From: Roseibacillus persicicus
Lineage (GTDB): Bacteria; Verrucomicrobiota; Verrucomicrobiia; Verrucomicrobiales; Akkermansiaceae
Reading direction: 5' to 3'
Assembly (NCBI RefSeq): GCF_014651675.1
Contig: NZ_BMXI01000002.1
Span: forward strand, 277,695 to 341,694
Length of the DNA: 64,000 bases
Position 1 is the first letter of the stretch. Every line of letters begins with the position of its first letter. The notes under the pieces are model-generated. The model was not told where the DNA came from. It saw only the letters and a list, made by a program, of their open reading frames with translations, and searched no databases. This document shows, in pieces, positions 51,662 to 61,383 of this stretch. The translations under genes were made by a program, and so were the position numbers.

Positions 51662-54600
51662 CTAGCGGCTTCCCACGACCCGGGCATAGGCGGTGGGGGC
51701 GACGCTCAGAGGCTGATCGTAGGCGTAGGTGCGGATGTCGTAAAGAGCGTTGAAGGACGCGCTTTCCAGCAAGACCGGATCGATGGTGCCGTCTCCAAAG
51801 TTCTGGAGATTGGTGGAGGTCTCCACTTCGAGGGTGGTGCCTTGCAGATCCTTTGGCACCAGCACGGTGAAGGTTTGGTATTGCTCGCCAGCGGCGAAGC
51901 CCAAGGTTGGATAGGCGGTGCTGAGGTCGTCACCGGTGCTGGTCCCCGTGTCGGATACCACCTCGGGGGAGGGGCCGGTGGAAGGATCCGTAGAGTAGAT
52001 GAACTCTAACAAATTGGGGAAGTCGTCGCCATCCGGGTCGTCGTTTTCCCCGAGCTCGTTGGCTGGGAGGTTGAAGTTGGCGAGGTAGTCGAGATAGGGA
52101 TCCGAGGGGGAGTCCAGGTATCCGTTGAGCACTACGATTTTTCCGACGTTCTCGCCATTGTAGGTGTTGAATCCTCCTCCACACCAAATACGGCCTTGCG
52201 CGTCGACCTTGATGACCTCCGGGTAGCTGCCATCGAAGCCGGAGCCGGGATTGAAATCGGGTTCGGGCACTCCATCGCTGTTGACGATCACTATGTTGTT
52301 CATCGTCTGTCCGCTGTAGGTGGAGAACTGACCAGCGATGATGCTGCGGGTGCTGTCGAACTGAGCGAGTTCGTAGACGCGGGTGTTGGGGCCGCCGGAG
52401 TTGGCGAGGCTGGGCCAAGTTGCGCTGCGGTTGCCGCTGGCGTCGACTTTTTCGATGTAGGGATAGCTGATGCTGCCGGTGAGCACTCCGCCGTCATTGG
52501 TTGGGATGACATCGGAGATGGTGAGGTTTCCATTGTAGGTGTAACCGGAAACGGGGGCTCCTGTCGCATCGATGCGAACTTGTCGGGTGCTGCCGGGATA
52601 GCCTCCGCCTGCCAAATAGTAATCGCTTCCTACGCAGGTGATGTCTTCGACAGCGCTTGTCGCTTGTGAGACGAAGCTGGTATCGACGCTACCGTCTTCA
52701 TTCAGGCGACAGACATATGCCGTGCCAGATTGGCCCGCGAAGCTCGTGAAGTAACCTGTGACCATTACCTGATTGTTAGGGAGAACTTTGACCTGGAGGA
52801 TGTCACTATTCGGTCCGGTCCCCGGGTCGAAAGTGGAGTCGATGGTGCCATCGGAGTTGATTCGTGCGATGTAGTTGATGTTAACAAAGGACCCATTGGC
52901 ATTGAGTTGGGTGAAGCGACCACCCACGAGATAGCGACCGTTGGAATCGATATCAATGGAGGCAATGTTACCGTTTCCGACGACCTGTGGGAAAGTGAGG
53001 TCCGGGGTTCCGTCGGCATTGATTTTGGTCAAATACCGTCGACTGGACGAGCCGTTGGGATGGGTGAGCGAGGTGAAGAAGCCACCTGCCACAAAGCTGC
53101 CGTCATCATTGGGATAGAGTGCGCGGACAGTGCTGTTGAAACTGGGCAAAACAATCGAGCGATCCCGCGAGGCGGGAAGGCGCACGACGTCGAGGTCGAC
53201 GGTGAGGGAGTCAACGCTGCCAAGACCGTTGGAGATGCGCACGAAGACGGTTCCGCTGTCTTCGAGAGAGAGGTCGCTGAGAGTGAGCTCGGCGGTGGTG
53301 GCGCCAGTGATATTCGTGTCGTCGCTAAGGGGGGAGCCGTCCTTAAACCATTGATAGCTGACCGGAGAAGCCCCCCGCGCATCCACCGTGAAGACGGAAT
53401 CAAATCCCGTCTCGACCGTGAGGTCCTCGGGCTGGGCCAGGATTTCGGGGGCGCCCAGCACCACGAGTTCGGCGCTGTTGGAGGTGAGGGTTTCGTTGGT
53501 CGTACTATGGGTGACGATCACGCGGTATTCGCCCTCGGCGTTCTCGTCGGCATTGGCAATGCTGAGGGTGTTGGAGGTCGTTCCCGAGATGTCTCCAGTG
53601 TCCGTCAAATCAGAGCCGTTCTTTTGCCATTGATAATTGATGGTGTCAGTGGCGGCAGCGGTGACGGAAAAGGTCGCGGTCGTGCCTGGATCGATGGCCG
53701 TGGAGGATGGGTGGGAGACGATTGCGAGTTCCAATGGATTGCCATTGAGTAGGACGAGTCGCGAGGCATCAGATCCCCGATAGGTGGAAAATCCACCCCC
53801 AAGCCAAATTCTGCCGAGGGGCTGGAGGGCAATTGCTTGGACGACGCTGTTGGCTCCGTCCTGAACGTCGAAGCTGGTATCCGTCGTTCCGTCGGAATTG
53901 AGCCGGGCGATGGAGCTGGAGCTTTCGTTGTTCGCTTCCGTGAAGTTACCGCCAACGAGGATTTTGCCAGCCGAATCCACTGCCAAACTCCAGGCGTCTC
54001 CATTGAGAGAGGTTGAGAAGGTCGGGTCCTCGGTGCCATCGTCGAGGAGGCGGCGCAAGCGCCCGAAGCGTCCGGCGAGCAGCAGTTTGCCGTCAGGTTG
54101 CAGGGCCATGGTGTAGACATGATTGGAGTGGGTTCCCTGATAGGAGGAATCGCGCGTTCCGTCCGAATTGAGACGGGTGATGTAGCTCCCGCTCGCCACA
54201 GCGGAGAAGGCTCCCCCCACAAGAACCTGATTGTTCGGGAGGGGGATAACCCGGTAAATGGTGTTGAGAGAGGGAGGGCTAAAGTCCTCATCGAGGCTTC
54301 CGTCGGCATTCAGTCGGACGAGATAGGCGAAGTTGCTGTCGGAATTGAATTGGTTGAAAATACCACCCGCCAGCACTTTGCCATCGGCAGTGGGTTGAAG
54401 GTCGTAAACCGTGTTGTTGGCACCCACCCCGGGATCGAAACCCGGGTCGATGGACAAGTCCGCATTGAGGCGGGCGACTCGTCGACGGGTAGCGCCTCCA
54501 ATGGATTGGAAGGTGCCGCCGACGAGAATTTTTCCATCGGGGGTCAGAGTCAGGCAACGGACCTGACCATTGGGGTTGAAGTCCATGGTGGTATCGAGCG

Positions 54601-57600
54601 AACCATCGGCATTGAGCAGGGCGAGCTCGTCGATGGGGTAATATTGTCCATCGAAAGTGATGCTGGAAAATCCACCGCCGACCAGAGTCCGTCCGTCGGG
54701 CAAGGGAAGGATAGCATAGATGGTGCTATTGAAGACGAGGCGGTCGTCGAAGTCCGGGCTGATTGCGGCGGGTGCGAAGACCACGGTGACGGTCACCGCA
54801 TCGGAGCTGGTATCGCCGAAGCTATTGGTGACCACAACGGAGTAAACGCCGGTATCGGTTTCCTCGGTCATCGAGATTGCAAAGGTCTCCGAGGTGGCGC
54901 CGGGAATGTCCACGCCGTCTTTTTTCCATTGATAGGTAAGAGTGCCCGCGCCTTGGGCCGAGACGCTCAGTTCGAGAGCGTCGCCGACTTCCAGGTCGAA
55001 GGTCGTTTCGGAAAAGGTCAGGATCTCTGGTTCCGCAAGCACTGTGAGAGTTGCGGCCGAACTCGTGCGGTCGCGCCCAGTGATGGTGTTGGTGATGACG
55101 ACTTCGTAGCGGCCCTCGTCGCTTTCCTGGGCGTTGGCGATAGTCAGGGTGGCTGAGGTCTCACCAGTGAGCTCCAGGCCATCCTTCAACCATTGGAAAG
55201 TGACCGGCGCACCACCCAGACCACTTGCGCTTATGCTGAGTTCCGCAGTGGAACCGAGGTCGGCGAAGGTATTGCCCGGCTGCTCAAGAATGATCACGTC
55301 GACCGGGTCGCCATTGAGGAGGGCGTATCCATAGTGAGTGACTCCTTTGAAGGTGTTGAAGCCGCCGCTGACCCAGATTTTTCCGTCTTCGGTGACCTCG
55401 ATTTTACGAATAGGGCTGTTGAATCCAGTCCCGATATCGAAGAGAGGATCGGGGGAGCCGTCGGAGAGCACACGCGAGAGGTAGGGGGCTTGCGAGTGGG
55501 CGGTGAGGTATTTGCCATTGGGCTGAACCGCGATGTCGTAGAGAGTGTTCGAGCCAGTGAATCCCAAGTTGTCGATGGTGGAGAGTAAAGTGCCATCCGC
55601 CGAGAGCTGATGGATTCTTTGCGCGGTGCTATTGGCAGCCGCCAGATGGATGTGGCCGTCCAGACCAACATCGAAGGTTACGTAGGCCGGGGTCGTGCCG
55701 ATGCTTGGATCGAGGATGAAGGTGGTATCGAGTGAACCGTCGGCGTTGAACCGCTGCAATGAACTTGAGGTCATGACGAGCAGTTTTCCATCCGAAGTGA
55801 GCATCATCTCCAGCGGAGTGCCCGAGAAGGTCGGGGCGTAGGTCGCGTCGAGAGTGCCGTCGGCATTCAGTCGGTCGATATTGTTGAAGCCACCCAGATA
55901 GACCCGGTCCAGAGAATCGACGGCAACCAGTCCGAAGGCAGTGTTGATAGCGGCATCAGCATTGGTGGTGAAGGGCTCGTGGTTCGTGCCGTCCGCATTG
56001 AGCTTAACCACATGGTAGTAGTTTCCGTTAATCAGGAAGCCATAGCTGTTCTGGGTGCTGACGAGGATCGGGAGGCCGCTGGAGTCGAGGGCTGCGTCAG
56101 TGGAACGGTTGGCGCTGCCGTTGTTAGTTGCCGGAGCAAAGGAGGTGACGGGGGCGCCGCTGGCATCGACTTTGGCGAGGCGATCATTGAACGCTCCGGC
56201 GGGATGGGTGATGTTATAGAAGTTTCCGCCGAGATAGGCACCGCCGTCAGGGGTTGGCGTGATGTGCTCCGGGTAGGAAAGCATATAGCTCGCGGGCACG
56301 AAGCCATCGACGAGTCCGGTGGGGTCGGGAATGAACTGGATGTTGGCGGGGACCGTGCTGGCCGAGCCCAATGCATTGGTGATGGCGAGGGTGTAGTTCC
56401 CCGAGTCTGTGAGCTCGCTACTAGATATCTCGTAGGTGGCGGAATTTGCCCCGGGAATATCAACGCCATTTTTCTGCCATTGCAGGGTGTAGGGACTACT
56501 GGCGTAGAACTTGGGCTGGAGGGTGATGCCATCTCCAACGATGAGGGTCTTGGACGCCGGAGACTCTCTCACCTCCGGTGCTCCCAGCACGATGAGTTCA
56601 GCGAGGTTGGATGGGAGGGTGAGGTTGGTCTCGGTATTGGTGACGACTACATCGTAGAATGCGGAATCACTTGGAGCGAGGCTACCTACGGTGAGGGTCG
56701 ATCCGGTTTCGCCGGGAAGGTCGACTCCGTCCTTTCGCCACTGGTAGGCGATGGTGCCGGAGGATACCGCGTCCACGCTGAAGCTCGCACTTTCCCCAAC
56801 CTCGGCAGCAACGAGTGAGGGGTGTTCCACGATCGCCAGCTCACCGGGGGTGCCGTTGAGCACGACGAGGTGAGGGACGGGATTGCCATTCAAGGTGGTG
56901 AAGGCTCCTGCGACCCAAACTCTCCCCGCCTGGTCAACTTCGATGGAGGATACGACATTATTGAAAGGTCCCATCTTGGTGGTGAAATCAGGATCTCCAT
57001 TCGAGACTGCCAGGTAGGGGGTATTGGCCCGCGGTGAATAAATCGTTCCATTGTCATCGACCCCCAGATCGAAGTAGCTCAGGGAACCTAGAGATGCGGG
57101 CGAGGTGTCGAGGCTGCCGTCAGGGTTGATGATCCGAACCCATTGGCTAACGGTGCCGAAGCTCTGCTGGGCGAGGATGGCGAGCTTCCCGTCGTCCATT
57201 TTCTCGATTGCGAGAGGCAGGACGTTGGTCGTGAAGTTGAAGCTCTCGTCGCGGGTGCCGTCATCATTCAGTTTGGTGAGGTAGTTCCCCGCGGTTCCGG
57301 TGCCGGACGAAGTGAAGCGACCCCCCACGTAGATATGTGAGCCGTCGACCAGGATGGACTCGATGTTAGGGTTGTAGCCAAAGCTCACTTGCGGAAAAGC
57401 CGCGTCGAGGCTGCCATCGGCATTGAAGCGGTGCATCGTTTCGTAAACGCCGCTGGTGCCTTCGCCCACGAGGATTCGCCCGGCGTCATCGACTGCGATC
57501 ACCGAGGGCCGCTTGGTCAGGTTGCTGGTGATCTGTCCGGTGGCAAGGGTGCCGTCGGGATTGAATTTGGCGATAAAGGATTGGCTCTGCCCGTTGACAG

Positions 57601-60325
57601 TGGTGAAGTATCCGCGCGCGGCTACCCCTCCTCCAGGTAGTGTCACGACCTGTTCGGCCTGTGAATTGAGAGTGATGGTGACCACGGGGACGGTCGGGTC
57701 GAGCGAGACTTTTTGAATGATGAATCCCAAGGTCGAGGACTGTCCCGCAACCCACGCGGTTTGATTGTCGATGAGGGCGATCGAGAAAATATTCTGGTCG
57801 AGATCGGGAGTAGGGGGAGCCGCCGTGGCGAAGTAGGGAGCGGGTTTCACAAGGACCTCCGCGGAGTCACTGGTAACCGTACCTGCGGCATTGGTGACTT
57901 CCACCGTATAGCTTCCGGAGCCCGCGAGGGTGACTGGATCGAGGGTCAGGGTGGCCGCGACTTCCCCCGGCAAAGGCGTGCCATCGCGCAGCCATTGATA
58001 GCTCAAAGGTGTCGGGCTGTCTGCCGTCACCGTGAGGGTGAGGGTTTCGTCTTCTTGCAGCTGCTGCGACGGGAGGGGCTGGGTGGCGATTGTGAGAGGG
58101 GTGTCGTCGTCGAGGATCTCGATTAGAATCGAGCTATTCGTCCCGGGCCGGGCGTCGGGTGAATAATTCACGAGGACAAGCTGGAGAGTTTCGGTCGATT
58201 CAATCTCGCTATCATCGGTGAGGGTGACGGTAATGGTTTTGTCGGCGAGGTCTCCGTCGGCCCAGGAAACAGTTTGGGTCGCGAACGAGTAGTCGGCACT
58301 GGAAGCGGTGCCCGCGAATGCGGTGACGTCGACCGAGACCGCGTTCACGGAGGAACCGGAGCGGGTTAGGGTGACCTCGAGGGTGCCATCAGATTCGATG
58401 GCCGAGGTCGAGGAAAGGGCAAAGGAGAGATCGGCGGGATCTTTGACCACCACGGTTGCGACCGCAGAGGTGACGGTGCCGTTCGGGTTGGTGACGGTGA
58501 CCGTGTAATCGCCATCATGCTGGGCTGCGTTGGCATTGGTGGCGAAGTAAAGTGGCGAAGTTGCTCCCGAAATGGGCGAGCCATCTTTGAACCACTGATA
58601 GGTCGTGGGGTCTTTGCCGGAAATGGCACCTACTGCCAGTTGGAAAAACTCAAAGGGAGGCACGTAGAGTGGAGATGGTTCGGCAATGATGAGCGGGGGC
58701 GAGTTGGAATCGATGATGGTGGCGTAGGTTTCCACCGTGGTCCCGAGCGTGGCGCCTGTGGGGTTGCTGAGAGTGACGGTGAAGACTTCAAGAGTTTCCA
58801 CCAAGGCGTCAGCCGTTAGAGCGACGTCGATGTATTTCGTTCCCGCTTCTCCCGCCGCAAAGCTGATTGTGCCTGCAGTCGTTGTGTAGTCGCTGCCGGC
58901 GGTGGCATTGATGTCGGCAAAAGAGTAATCAACCGTGGCCGCGCCGGTAGCTCCTCCGATGCGGGTGACGGGGACCCGCAAGGTGAGGTCGCATTCTGCA
59001 GCCGACACTGCGAAGGTGCCCATTTGGATCGTGCCGGGCGAGTTGGGGATGTAGTCGCCCTCGAAGGCGGCAATCTTGATGGTTGGTTCACCATTGACGC
59101 CGCTAAAGCTTCCTCCAGCATAGATCTTGCCGGTGGGAGAGGTGATGGATTGATTGAAGTAGGCAGTGTTGTTGCCCGTGATTCCAGTGCCGGAAGCATT
59201 GAAGGTCGCATCGAGCGAACCATCATTATTGATTCGCACCAACTGGGTATTCCCGAGGCTGGGGTCTCGCTTGGAGAGAAGGAAGCGGCCCAGCGGATCC
59301 TGACGGAGAGGACGGGCTGAGACTTTTGGCAAAGAGGCGTCCAGCGTGAAGCTGCCGGAGGGAGAGCCGGTCTCGGTGAAGCGCCCCATAAAGTTGTTGC
59401 TGCTGGCAGTATTTCCGTAGGACCCGAGTGCGACGATCGTTCCCGCTGGCTCGAGCACCACCCCGGAAAAAGAATCGACGCCCTGAGGGAAGCTGGGAGC
59501 GAAAGAACCATCCAAGGAGCCGTCGGAATTGATGCGGGCAAGGATGGGCGCGCTATCCGAGAAGGTGCCTCCCGCAGGACGGGCGCTTCCCACGATGTAA
59601 TACTTTCCATTCGCGGTAGGAGCAACTTGTCGGATAAAGAGGGTTCCGGCATCGAAAGAGCCAAGTGAAGAGGGGACCACCTGGAAGCTTGTGTCGAGCG
59701 AACCGTCGGCATTCAGGCGAGCAATTCCTTCGCGGGAGATGAAGGAGCCACCCTGATTCCGAACTGAATTGAAGCCGCCCGCAATGATGATCTTATCATC
59801 GGAGGTAGTGACGACTTCGTCGATGAACTCGGTGTCGATTCCCGCGCTCTGGAAAGTGACGTCGGGGTCTCCGTTCGCGGTGATGCGGACGATGCCGTTG
59901 GAGATGAGGGCGTTGGTCGAGGAGCCCGTGGTGACGCCATCCCTCATGCCCTGCATACAACCGACCGCAATGATCTTTCCATCTGATTGCAGCGCGAGTC
60001 CATGGACCTCGGGCTGGCCCGGGAGGTCGTAGAAAATGCCCGAACCCTGACCGTTGGGAGTCGCGTCTGCGTGGAAAGTGTGGTCTGTCGTTCCATCCAG
60101 ATTGAAACGGACCAAAGGAGTGTAAAGCGTGCCGTTCTGGGCCGACATCCAGTTGGAACCCACCAGTAATTTTCCGTCAGGTTGAATCAACATTGAGGCT
60201 GGGCCTCCCAGTTGGACCTCGTCGTAGAAGGAGCCTGCGGTGCTGGCAAAGGCCTGGTCAACGGTGTCGGGTGCGGCCCGCAAGGGGAGGCTAAGAAGGG
60301 TGAGAGACAGAAGAAGTTTGTTCAT
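51662..60325 (-). CDS. Giant secreted delta-60 repeat / Ig-like / Calx-beta protein
   Basis: A protein of about 2,888 residues from the ATG at 60325 (signal L-L-L-S-L-T-L-L-S-L-P-L-R-A-A). Five blocks of delta-60-type propeller repeats can be seen, with the recurring pattern D-G-K-I-L-V-G-G ... L-N-A-D-G-S-L-D-x-T-F. Ig-like domains, mostly in pairs, separate them (Y-Q-W-x-K-D-G ... G-x-Y-x-V-x-V-T-N). Two Calx-beta domains lie near residues 460-570 and 660-760. The C-terminus has D-P-D-G-D-D-F-P-N-L-L-E-F and a short V-E-T-S-T-N-L-Q-N-F module. It is probably a large surface adhesin or binding protein. Three paralogous lipoprotein genes follow 27 bases downstream. Confidence 0.85.
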   Translation of the reverse strand: MNKLLLSLTLLSLPLRAAPDTVDQAFASTAGSFYDEVQLGGPASMLIQPDGKLLVGSNWMSAQNGTLYTPLVRFNLDGTTDHTFHADATPNGQGSGIFYDLPGQPEVHGLALQSDGKIIAVGCMQGMRDGVTTGSSTNALISNGIVRITANGDPDVTFQSAGIDTEFIDEVVTTSDDKIIIAGGFNSVRNQGGSFISREGIARLNADGSLDTSFQVVPSSLGSFDAGTLFIRQVAPTANGKYYIVGSARPAGGTFSDSAPILARINSDGSLDGSFAPSFPQGVDSFSGVVLEPAGTIVALGSYGNTASSNNFMGRFTETGSPSGSFTLDASLPKVSARPLRQDPLGRFLLSKRDPSLGNTQLVRINNDGSLDATFNASGTGITGNNTAYFNQSITSPTGKIYAGGSFSGVNGEPTIKIAAFEGDYIPNSPGTIQMGTFAVSAAECDLTLRVPVTRIGGATGAATVDYSFADINATAGSDYTTTAGTISFAAGEAGTKYIDVALTADALVETLEVFTVTLSNPTGATLGTTVETYATIIDSNSPPLIIAEPSPLYVPPFEFFQLAVGAISGKDPTTYQWFKDGSPISGATSPLYFATNANAAQHDGDYTVTVTNPNGTVTSAVATVVVKDPADLSFALSSTSAIESDGTLEVTLTRSGSSVNAVSVDVTAFAGTASSADYSFATQTVSWADGDLADKTITVTLTDDSEIESTETLQLVLVNYSPDARPGTNSSILIEILDDDTPLTIATQPLPSQQLQEDETLTLTVTADSPTPLSYQWLRDGTPLPGEVAATLTLDPVTLAGSGSYTVEVTNAAGTVTSDSAEVLVKPAPYFATAAPPTPDLDQNIFSIALIDNQTAWVAGQSSTLGFIIQKVSLDPTVPVVTITLNSQAEQVVTLPGGGVAARGYFTTVNGQSQSFIAKFNPDGTLATGQITSNLTKRPSVIAVDDAGRILVGEGTSGVYETMHRFNADGSLDAAFPQVSFGYNPNIESILVDGSHIYVGGRFTSSGTGTAGNYLTKLNDDGTRDESFNFTTNVLPLAIEKMDDGKLAILAQQSFGTVSQWVRIINPDGSLDTSPASLGSLSYFDLGVDDNGTIYSPRANTPYLAVSNGDPDFTTKMGPFNNVVSSIEVDQAGRVWVAGAFTTLNGNPVPHLVVLNGTPGELAIVEHPSLVAAEVGESASFSVDAVSSGTIAYQWRKDGVDLPGETGSTLTVGSLAPSDSAFYDVVVTNTETNLTLPSNLAELIVLGAPEVRESPASKTLIVGDGITLQPKFYASSPYTLQWQKNGVDIPGANSATYEISSSELTDSGNYTLAITNALGSASTVPANIQFIPDPTGLVDGFVPASYMLSYPEHITPTPDGGAYLGGNFYNITHPAGAFNDRLAKVDASGAPVTSFAPATNNGSANRSTDAALDSSGLPILVSTQNSYGFLINGNYYHVVKLNADGTNHEPFTTNADAAINTAFGLVAVDSLDRVYLGGFNNIDRLNADGTLDATYAPTFSGTPLEMMLTSDGKLLVMTSSSLQRFNADGSLDTTFILDPSIGTTPAYVTFDVGLDGHIHLAAANSTAQRIHQLSADGTLLSTIDNLGFTGSNTLYDIAVQPNGKYLTAHSQAPYLSRVLSDGSPDPLFDIGTGFNSPIRKIEVTEDGKIWVSGGFNTFKGVTHYGYALLNGDPVDVIILEQPGNTFADLGSTAELSISASGLGGAPVTFQWLKDGLELTGETSATLTIANAQESDEGRYEVVITNTITGRDRTSSAATLTVLAEPEILTFSETTFDLEVGDALELSVSAQGAGTLTYQWKKDGVDIPGATSETFAISMTEETDTGVYSVVVTNSFGDTSSDAVTVTVVFAPAAISPDFDDRLVFNSTIYAILPLPDGRTLVGGGFSSITFDGQYYPIDELALLNADGSLDTTMDFNPNGQVRCLTLTPDGKILVGGTFQSIGGATRRRVARLNADLSIDPGFDPGVGANNTVYDLQPTADGKVLAGGIFNQFNSDSNFAYLVRLNADGSLDEDFSPPSLNTIYRVIPLPNNQVLVGGAFSAVASGSYITRLNSDGTRDSSYQGTHSNHVYTMALQPDGKLLLAGRFGRLRRLLDDGTEDPTFSTSLNGDAWSLAVDSAGKILVGGNFTEANNESSSSIARLNSDGTTDTSFDVQDGANSVVQAIALQPLGRIWLGGGFSTYRGSDASRLVLLNGNPLELAIVSHPSSTAIDPGTTATFSVTAAATDTINYQWQKNGSDLTDTGDISGTTSNTLSIANADENAEGEYRVIVTHSTTNETLTSNSAELVVLGAPEILAQPEDLTVETGFDSVFTVDARGASPVSYQWFKDGSPLSDDTNITGATTAELTLSDLSLEDSGTVFVRISNGLGSVDSLTVDLDVVRLPASRDRSIVLPSFNSTVRALYPNDDGSFVAGGFFTSLTHPNGSSSRRYLTKINADGTPDLTFPQVVGNGNIASIDIDSNGRYLVGGRFTQLNANGSFVNINYIARINSDGTIDSTFDPGTGPNSDILQVKVLPNNQVMVTGYFTSFAGQSGTAYVCRLNEDGSVDTSFVSQATSAVEDITCVGSDYYLAGGGYPGSTRQVRIDATGAPVSGYTYNGNLTISDVIPTNDGGVLTGSISYPYIEKVDASGNRSATWPSLANSGGPNTRVYELAQFDSTRSIIAGQFSTYSGQTMNNIVIVNSDGVPEPDFNPGSGFDGSYPEVIKVDAQGRIWCGGGFNTYNGENVGKIVVLNGYLDSPSDPYLDYLANFNLPANELGENDDPDGDDFPNLLEFIYSTDPSTGPSPEVVSDTGTSTGDDLSTAYPTLGFAAGEQYQTFTVLVPKDLQGTTLEVETSTNLQNFGDGTIDPVLLESASFNALYDIRTYAYDQPLSVAPTAYARVVGSR

Positions 60326-60753
60326 TGTCAGTGGGTTGTTGGGTTTTTGATTATGCTGGGATTGGGAAATCTGCTCAAGAGTGAAATCGGATAGCACCTG
60401 GTCGGCCAAGGTTCCGATTGAAGGTCGAGGTAGATGTCTGAGGGCAGTGGCTGGAAGTTGCTGCCTTTCAAAAAATGAATCCCCCGTCTTTCGGGCTGTT
60501 CAATTCCGTGAGTTTTAGGTTTGTCCAGTTGTTCTGCATTTGCTTGTGAGAGAATGGCCATCCCCGCGAGAAACGCGGAGATGGCGTTATGAGAGCAACA
60601 GCCTTATCGTTGTTCGATAGGGAGGTTGCGTTGCTGTTCCCAAGAGACGGATGGTCGTTACCCCTTATGGCAAAGAAGGTTAGTTCCACGCTCTTGCATG
60701 AACGTAGATCCGGAATCGGAAACCCGTCTATCCCCTGAACAGGTGGGAAAGCG
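60326..60753. other. Intergenic region with hairpin, no gene
   Basis: About 430 bases between the giant protein gene and the response regulator, both on the minus strand. It holds the promoter region of the giant gene and, near 60558-60584, a hairpin (CCATC-c-CCGCG / CGCGG-a-GATGG, five-base loop). The hairpin could end the two-component transcript, although it lacks a T run. A 73-codon frame on the minus strand is not convincing. Confidence 0.45.
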
Positions 60754-61383
60754 TTAGAGGCCGAATTTGGTGGCGTAGAACGAGGCCTCCGCTCGCGAGG
60801 AGATGGCGAGCTTTTGGTAGATGGACTTGATGTGGGAGGCGACTGTGTTCTCGCTGATGTTCAGTTTTTCAGACACGTCCTTGTTCCGAAAGCCGCGTGA
60901 GATCAGGGCGAGAATTTCAATCTCGCGTGAAGTCAGCCCACTGTCTTCCGCCTTCTCCGGACCGGTTTGGCGGAAGTGGTCAATCAGGCGTCTCGCGATA
61001 GAGGCGGAGAGAATGGGATTGCCCTGCTCCAGGCGCAGGAGGCTTTCCTTCATCTCAGCTGCGCTTTGTTCTTTCAGGAGATAGCCGGCCGCTCCTGCTG
61101 AGAAGGCCGCGAGTAACATCTCGTCTTCCGCCATCACGGTCAGTACCACGGCCAGAGTCTTGTTCTGTTGCCGTTGCAGGTAGCGAAGAATATCCAGGCC
61201 CGAACCATCCGGTAGACCCAAATCGACGAGCACCATGGGATGGCAGTCTTTCTCGAGGACACACAGCGCTTCATTGAGCGTGCTCACAAGGGTCGCCTTA
61301 ATCTCAGGAAAAGCCTCCTCGACAACCCGGCGAACCCAGTTCGCGGTTTCCGGAATATCTTCAACAATCAGTGCCTTCTTCAT
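60754..61383 (-). CDS. NarL/FixJ-family response regulator
   Basis: A 209-residue two-component regulator. The receiver domain (about 1-120) has the phosphoacceptor Asp in L-V-D-L-G-L-P-D-G-S-G near residue 54, and E-D near 8. The conserved Lys lies near 103 (Y-L-L-K-E-Q). The C-terminal domain (about 145-205) is a LuxR-type helix-turn-helix: L-T-S-R-E-I-E-I-L, then N-I-S-E-N-T-V-A-S-H-I-K-S-I-Y. The ATG at 61383 shares a base with the kinase stop (TGATG), so kinase and regulator are translationally coupled; a GTG one codon earlier is also possible. Target genes are unknown. Confidence 0.9.
   Translation of the reverse strand: MKKALIVEDIPETANWVRRVVEEAFPEIKATLVSTLNEALCVLEKDCHPMVLVDLGLPDGSGLDILRYLQRQQNKTLAVVLTVMAEDEMLLAAFSAGAAGYLLKEQSAAEMKESLLRLEQGNPILSASIARRLIDHFRQTGPEKAEDSGLTSREIEILALISRGFRNKDVSEKLNISENTVASHIKSIYQKLAISSRAEASFYATKFGL

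Noticed and set aside
51662-60325. CRISPR-like periodicity in the giant gene
   Set aside because: The repetition comes from protein-level delta-60 and Ig repeats with varying length; there are no short identical repeats with unique spacers.
60468-60689. 73-codon minus-strand frame upstream of the giant gene
   Set aside because: It spans a hairpin and has no recognisable features or good start context.
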